Positions 61,499-64,000 of a DNA stretch of 64,000 nucleotides are shown here, one piece after another. A model generated the notes under the pieces. It had not been told where the DNA came from. It did not search any database and saw only the letters and a list, made by a program, of their open reading frames with translations. The DNA comes from Hyunsoonleella pacifica. Its GTDB lineage: Bacteria > Bacteroidota > Bacteroidia > Flavobacteriales > Flavobacteriaceae. Every line of letters begins with the position of its first letter. Position 1 is the stretch's first letter. The DNA lies in contig NZ_SIRS01000004.1 in assembly GCF_004310335.1 (NCBI RefSeq), forward strand, positions 1 through 64,000, in the 5' to 3' direction. Both the position numbers and the translations under genes were made by a program.

Positions 61499-62559
61499 TG
61501 AGTGAACAAAATTACGAGGAATATTGGAGCCTAACTAACGCTTTTACAAGCTATAACATTAACGGTAAATTTTTTAAAACATTAAAGATTTGTATTGACT
61601 TTATAGATGAATATGCAGAAGAAGAATACAACGAAATAAAATATGAAAGACTTCAAAACAAGATTAATGAGACATTACCTAAAAATCAAATCTCAATAAG
61701 AAAATCTATTAATCAATTAGTAAAAATGGGGTTTATTCAACCTTATTTAACTTCTTACCACCCTCTAGCTAAAGAATTTTTAGAATCTCGAACTAATAAA
61801 AAAGCTGAAACTTTATTATCAAAAATAGTATACTCAAACTCTAGCTTAAATAGAGCTGTAAATGAAGAATCTAACTTAAGAGAATTAAACTTTTTAATAA
61901 AAAGTTTAATAGAATATGGAAAGTTAAGTAAAGATGAAATCACTGGGTTAATGCTCGTAAATCTTCAAGAATACAATGAAGACTTCATTTCTGAGGAAGA
62001 TTTAAACATACATAAAGAATATGCTATTGCTATTGATTTCTACAAACGAAAATATAATCAAATAAGTCATTTTTGTAATCTTCTGAGTAAACTGGACAAT
62101 CTCACATTTGTAAAAGATGATTTATATTTTACCGAAGATGCTGAGAGAATTTTTGGAGAAGATATAAAAGCAACAACAGCCAAAAAAAGAGACCCGTACT
62201 TACATAGATTATACAAAAACCAATTACAGGCAGAGTGTGAAGAAATTTATGGTAACCCTATATGTGTTTTAGAACACCTTTCTTACCCTGTTTTAATTGC
62301 AAGTCATATAAAACCATTCATAAACTCAGATGAGCATGAAGCTTATGACCCCAACAACGGATTGTTGTTAAGTAGAACCATTGATTCTTTATTTGATTTA
62401 AAGTACATTTCCTTTAATGATGATGGTACAATACTGTTTTCAAATAGAATAGCTCAGGATGTAAAAGAATTTTGGAAAGGATATAAACTTGATACAGCTA
62501 TATTAAATGAGAAAAGAAAAGCTTATTTAGCTTATCATAGAAACTTAATAGTGGATTGA
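61498..62559 (+). CDS. HNH endonuclease of the restriction-modification operon
   Basis: This 353-residue protein has a mostly helical N-terminal region (about 1-230, including a possible winged-helix ISIRKSINQLVKMGFIQPYL) and a C-terminal HNH domain. The HNH part reads NPICVLEHLSYPVLIASHIKPFINSDEHEAYDPNNGLLLSRTIDSLFDLKYISF, with the catalytic His in SHIKP and the Asn in DPNNGLLL. It is the last gene of the operon and overlaps the previous one by a base (TAATG). It is a good candidate for the cleaving subunit, with the PD-(D/E)xK protein as an alternative or partner. Confidence 0.85.
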   Translation: MSEQNYEEYWSLTNAFTSYNINGKFFKTLKICIDFIDEYAEEEYNEIKYERLQNKINETLPKNQISIRKSINQLVKMGFIQPYLTSYHPLAKEFLESRTNKKAETLLSKIVYSNSSLNRAVNEESNLRELNFLIKSLIEYGKLSKDEITGLMLVNLQEYNEDFISEEDLNIHKEYAIAIDFYKRKYNQISHFCNLLSKLDNLTFVKDDLYFTEDAERIFGEDIKATTAKKRDPYLHRLYKNQLQAECEEIYGNPICVLEHLSYPVLIASHIKPFINSDEHEAYDPNNGLLLSRTIDSLFDLKYISFNDDGTILFSNRIAQDVKEFWKGYKLDTAILNEKRKAYLAYHRNLIVD

Positions 62560-62809
62560 CTCTAAAGGTTAAACAACACAGACACCCTGTAAGTTTAAGC
62601 TATTAAAGAACTTGGCTTTATAAAATAGTAACCCTGTAAAAGTACATTTGACTTTGAAAAAACTTTCTACTACCTTCGTTTAAAATCGACTATACGTCAT
62701 TAAAACAATATATATTCCTAGATGGTTCCTAATAAAAAATAACCTGTAAATTATTTTCGCAATAACTATTTTTTAAATAATCAACCTTATAAATTACGAT
62801 TATAACTTT

Positions 62810-63316
62810 ATGAAAATAAATATTAAATGGATTATAAAAATGTCATACTTAGTAATGCTACTAAATCCCATTCTTTATTGCAACGGACAAAATGATAGCA
62901 ACTCTGTTAAGACTGAACATTTTAAAACAAAAAGATTTGATGTTATGATTTTTCCATACAGATATCACGAATTTGGAGGAAAAGCATACACACCCACTAA
63001 AAAAGATATTTTACGTGCTGAGAAACAACTAAATAAACACTTAAAAACACTAAATAAAGCATTAAAAAACCAAGATGGCCCTATAATTATTCATGAGAAT
63101 TTGGATAAATATAAACGTCAATATTTTGGATATATCAATGAGGATGGACACCGAATTTTACATATAAACTCTTTTTGGTACACTTTAGCAAGTAAAGAGG
63201 AAGAGTGGAATCAAGGAAGAAGAATATCGTTTCATGGAGGTTGTCTATATTGGAACATAAAATACAATGTTGACCAAAAAAAATTATTCGATTTAGATAT
63301 TAACAATAAAAGCTAA
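62810..63316 (+). CDS. Exported protein of unknown function
   Basis: This 168-residue protein has an N-terminal signal peptide (about 1-26, MSYLVMLLNPILYCNGQ). The mature part is rich in Lys, Tyr and His (KRFDVMIFPYRYHEFGGKAYTPTKKDILRAEKQLNKHLKTLNK, then YKRQYFGYINEDGHRILHINSFWY and FHGGCLYWNIKYNVDQKKLFDLDIN). I do not recognise a family. It is isolated, 250 bases after the restriction operon, and that gap shows no gene. Confidence 0.7.
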   Translation: MKINIKWIIKMSYLVMLLNPILYCNGQNDSNSVKTEHFKTKRFDVMIFPYRYHEFGGKAYTPTKKDILRAEKQLNKHLKTLNKALKNQDGPIIIHENLDKYKRQYFGYINEDGHRILHINSFWYTLASKEEEWNQGRRISFHGGCLYWNIKYNVDQKKLFDLDINNKS

Positions 63317-63392
63317 TAAATAACTGAGTAGGGTTGAGAATTACTTTTTAAAAAATTCAATTATAAACTTCCCTATCTTAACTTAAAAACGA

Positions 63393-63857
63393 TTACCCCA
63401 ATGGTACTGAAAATGATTGCTTAATAACACCCATAACAAATGTACTATGAGCACTCCCAATGTTTTTAATTGACCCTAAATCATTAAGCACAAAATCTTG
63501 ATAATGTTTCATATCACTCACTAAGACCTTTAATCTAAAATCATAATCTCCAGAAATGTTATAACACTCACACACATACTTTAAAGACATAATCTCCTTC
63601 ACAAACTGAACACCAATTGCCTTTGTATGCTCTTTTAAAGTAATATCACAAAACACAACAAGCCCCTTTCCTACTTTTTCAGCTTCAACCAGTGCCACGT
63701 ACTTTTTTATGATACCTTCTCTTTCCAAACGCCTTACCCTCTCGTAAACGGGTGTTGGGGATAGATGCACTTGCCCTGCCAGTTCTTTTGTTGTCAACTT
63801 TCCGTTTAGTTGAAGTAACCCCAATATCTTCAAATCAATTTCGTCCAAATCAGCCAT
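63393..63857 (-). CDS. Lrp/AsnC family transcriptional regulator
   Basis: This 154-residue protein has an N-terminal winged helix-turn-helix (LDEIDLKILGLLQLNGKLTTKELAGQVHLSPTPVYERVRRLEREGIIKKYVALV) and a C-terminal RAM ligand-binding domain (about 75-150; VCECYNISGDYDFRLKVLVSDMKHYQDFV). Family members sense amino acids and often control a divergent gene. The region beyond 63857 has a plus-strand promoter element leading out of the window, consistent with a divergent target. Confidence 0.94.
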   Translation of the reverse strand: MADLDEIDLKILGLLQLNGKLTTKELAGQVHLSPTPVYERVRRLEREGIIKKYVALVEAEKVGKGLVVFCDITLKEHTKAIGVQFVKEIMSLKYVCECYNISGDYDFRLKVLVSDMKHYQDFVLNDLGSIKNIGSAHSTFVMGVIKQSFSVPLG

Positions 63858-63980
63858 AGATGAATTTTCTTTTAATGTATCAAATCATTACAAATTAAAG
63901 TTATTTTATCTAATAAAACAATATTCAAAGAGTATTCATCTAAAAATATGATTTCAAATAAATATTATAACTACTATATG

Positions 63981-63988
63981 TAGTTTTG
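63981..63988 (+). promoter_or_regulatory. -7 element for a gene beyond the window edge
   Basis: TAGTTTTG fits TAnnTTTG exactly and points out of the window, divergent from the Lrp/AsnC gene. CTAC-TATAT-GTAG overlaps it as a short inverted repeat. Confidence 0.45.
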
Positions 63989-64000
63989 AAAGAAATTTAA

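Noticed and set aside
58552-62809. Direct repeats marking insertion ends of the restriction operon
   Set aside because: No convincing matching repeat, tRNA or integrase was found at the two borders; CCTGTAA copies after 62560 are too short and occur only on one side.

Overview
The window is AT-rich chromosomal DNA from a bacterium of the phylum Bacteroidota, most likely a marine member of the Flavobacteriaceae. The evidence is a type IX secretion (T9SS) type B sorting domain next to a PorP/SprF protein, a GldF-GldG gliding-motility transporter, OMPP1/FadL-type outer-membrane proteins, short-type ProS, and promoters with the Bacteroidota -7 element TAnnTTTG instead of a sigma70 -10 box. I see no rRNA, CRISPR array, insertion sequence or prophage. 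The only tRNA is tRNA-Glu.

Layout. 1-7.3 kb: the C-terminal part of a large HYR-repeat surface protein exported by the T9SS, its PorP/SprF partner, and two tandem PorE-like OmpA proteins. 7.3-12.6 kb: small genes, pdxH, rnz and the pyrimidine genes pyrB and pyrR. 12.7-16.8 kb: a Nudix hydrolase and a three-gene biotin-dependent acyl-CoA carboxylase operon. 17-25.6 kb: a TPR/LuxR-type regulator, an MFS exporter, a DinB-like protein, a fumarylacetoacetase-family enzyme, and an acetate uptake and activation cluster (symporter small and large subunits, then acs). 25.9-33.7 kb: HAD phosphatase, purC, phoH, a SAM-hydroxide adenosyltransferase, a monooxygenase-fold protein, a fused gldF-gldG preceded by a heptanucleotide tandem repeat, and dnaN. 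33.9-36.2 kb: poorly characterised genes among dispersed intergenic repeats.

36.3-46.1 kb is the most interesting stretch. A membrane nucleotide cyclase is divergent from a sigma54 activator that carries a cyclic-nucleotide-binding domain. An AraC regulator and a secreted PepSY-like protein follow. Then comes an OsmC gene with a near-consensus -24/-12 promoter and two tandem upstream operator-like sites. Last is a NifJ-type pyruvate oxidoreductase in which three of the four cysteines binding the proximal iron-sulfur cluster are replaced.

46.3-58.6 kb holds secreted and lipoprotein hydrolases, rpsT with tRNA-Glu, proS, a Trp/Gly- and Ser/Arg-rich lipoprotein, a FadL-type porin, folE, cysS and yidD. 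58.7-62.6 kb is a five-gene restriction-modification operon: controller, m5C methyltransferase, m6A methyltransferase, PD-(D/E)xK nuclease and HNH nuclease. The window ends with a secreted protein of unknown function and an Lrp/AsnC regulator.

GC-richer dispersed intergenic elements recur at about 23.4, 27.6, 35.0 and 55.8 kb. Short palindromic repeats lie at 33.76 and 35.83 kb.
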